A stretch of DNA of 64,000 bases. Source: Dokdonella_A sp963834755 (lineage in GTDB: Bacteria; Pseudomonadota; Gammaproteobacteria; Xanthomonadales; Rhodanobacteraceae). The stretch lies in contig CAWICQ010000010.1 of the NCBI GenBank assembly GCA_963834755.1, positions 1-64,000 of the forward strand, written 5' to 3'. The notes under the pieces are model-generated. The model searched no databases and was not told where the DNA came from. It saw only the letters and a list, made by a program, of their open reading frames with translations. This document shows positions 63,373 to 64,000 of the stretch, in pieces; the first letter of the stretch is position 1, and every line of letters begins with the position of its first letter. A program made the translations under genes and the position numbers.

Positions 63373-64000
63373 ATGCCCAATCGCAACGATCACGCACGCT
63401 ACGCACAGACCCGCGCGCACGAGCAGAGACGGCGCATCGCCGTCGAAGCGGCGCGGCTGATCGCCGAAGGCGGCCTGCGCGATTATCGGCAGGCCAAGCT
63501 CAAGGCCGCGTCGCGGCTAGGGATCAACGACGACGTCGGCCTGCCGAAGAACGGCGAGATCGAAGACGCGCTGCGCGAACATCAGCGTCTTTTCCGCGCG
63601 AACGAACAGCCGCAGACGTTGCGACGGCTGCGCGAAGCAGCGCTCGAGGCGATGCGTTTTTTCGCGCGGCACGAACCACGCTTGGTCGGTGCGGTATTCG
63701 ACGGCACCGCCGACGAGCATTCCGCGGTTTGTCTGCACTTGCACGACGATCACGCCGAGAACGTCGCGCTGTTTCTGCGCGAAAACGGCATTCCGTATGA
63801 GGAACGCACGCGGCGGTTGCGGCTCGAACGCGACGTGGCCGCCGACGTGCCGGTGTTCCTGTTCGCTGCCGGCGACAGTGCGATCGACCTCACCGTGCTG
63901 CCGCTCAATCAATTGCGGCAGGCGCCGCTCGATCGCATCGGCGAGAAACCGATGCGCCGCGCGAACCTTGCGATGGTCGAGGAGTGGGTTCGCAGCGACG
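63373..64000 (+). CDS. Conserved protein of unknown function, cut by the window edge
   Basis: At least 209 residues, open to the last base. It begins MPNRNDHARYAQTRAHEQRR and continues with a helical basic region (about 15-95), then an alpha/beta part with GAVFDGTADEHSAVCLHLHD (about 115-134), ENVALFLRENGIPYEERTRR and LPLNQLRQAPLDRIGEKPMRR (about 178-198). The GxxxDGTADxxS stretch suggests a nucleotidyltransferase-like fold but I cannot name the family. It follows mrcA and the hairpin in the same direction. Confidence 0.7.
   Translation, partial: MPNRNDHARYAQTRAHEQRRRIAVEAARLIAEGGLRDYRQAKLKAASRLGINDDVGLPKNGEIEDALREHQRLFRANEQPQTLRRLREAALEAMRFFARHEPRLVGAVFDGTADEHSAVCLHLHDDHAENVALFLRENGIPYEERTRRLRLERDVAADVPVFLFAAGDSAIDLTVLPLNQLRQAPLDRIGEKPMRRANLAMVEEWVRSD

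Overview
The window is GC-rich and densely packed. It looks like chromosomal DNA of a gammaproteobacterium of the Lysobacterales (Xanthomonadales) type; this placement is inference. It rests on a MetJ repressor with its operator, the pilMNOPQ operon divergent from a penicillin-binding protein 1A gene, an E. coli-type DusA, a moxR/bat cluster containing a DUF4381 gene, and many intergenic hairpins built from GGGATTC or GGGAATG heptamers. The split gcvPA form of glycine dehydrogenase would fit a Rhodanobacteraceae-like member better than Xanthomonas itself. No rRNA, tRNA, CRISPR array, prophage, insertion sequence or replication origin was seen.

Layout. 1-2.3 kb: three small membrane-stress genes (YqjD/YqjE type) and an AI-2E family exporter. 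2.4-6.4 kb: metJ with a lysine/alanine tail and a met-box array, then gcvT-gcvH-gcvPA, the last with a one-base frameshift. 6.5-8.1 kb: an NfeD protein and an SPFH/QmcA protein. 8.2-16.3 kb: a complete regulatory and transport unit (membrane-fusion protein, ABC ATPase, two FtsX-type permeases, NtrC-type regulator, histidine kinase) downstream of a good sigma-54 promoter and a cluster of TGTCC/GGACA half-sites. 16.4-18.8 kb: ECF-like sigma factor, probable anti-sigma factor and a periplasmic double-PDZ protein. 18.8-30 kb: uup, dusA, tonB, DUF456, GFA-family, DUF885, Usp, GNAT and gapA genes, plus a small remnant of a hemolysin III gene. 30-36.2 kb: a BigR-like ArsR regulator divergent from an RND pump, an OsmC protein and a persulfide-dioxygenase-like MBL protein. 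36.2-39.2 kb: transketolase and an outer-membrane barrel. 39.3-51.4 kb: moxR, DUF58, DUF4381, batA, batB/C and batD, mostly with 4-base overlaps, then a DUF2961 (GH172-like) exoprotein and a TPR-bearing Ser/Thr kinase. 51.5-64 kb: a cNMP-EAL protein, a damaged secreted lipoprotein gene, pilMNOPQ (pilQ frameshifted), mrcA and a truncated gene at the right edge.

The most notable points are the self-contained sigma-54 circuit, the MetJ with a histone-like tail, the BigR-type sulfur/efflux locus, the kinase/GH172 pair, and three frame disruptions. Two of the disruptions are single-base and occur in otherwise intact conserved genes, which raises the question of sequencing indels. Apart from 2941-3332 no stretch longer than 300 bases lacks a gene, and that stretch holds the met boxes and an inverted repeat.
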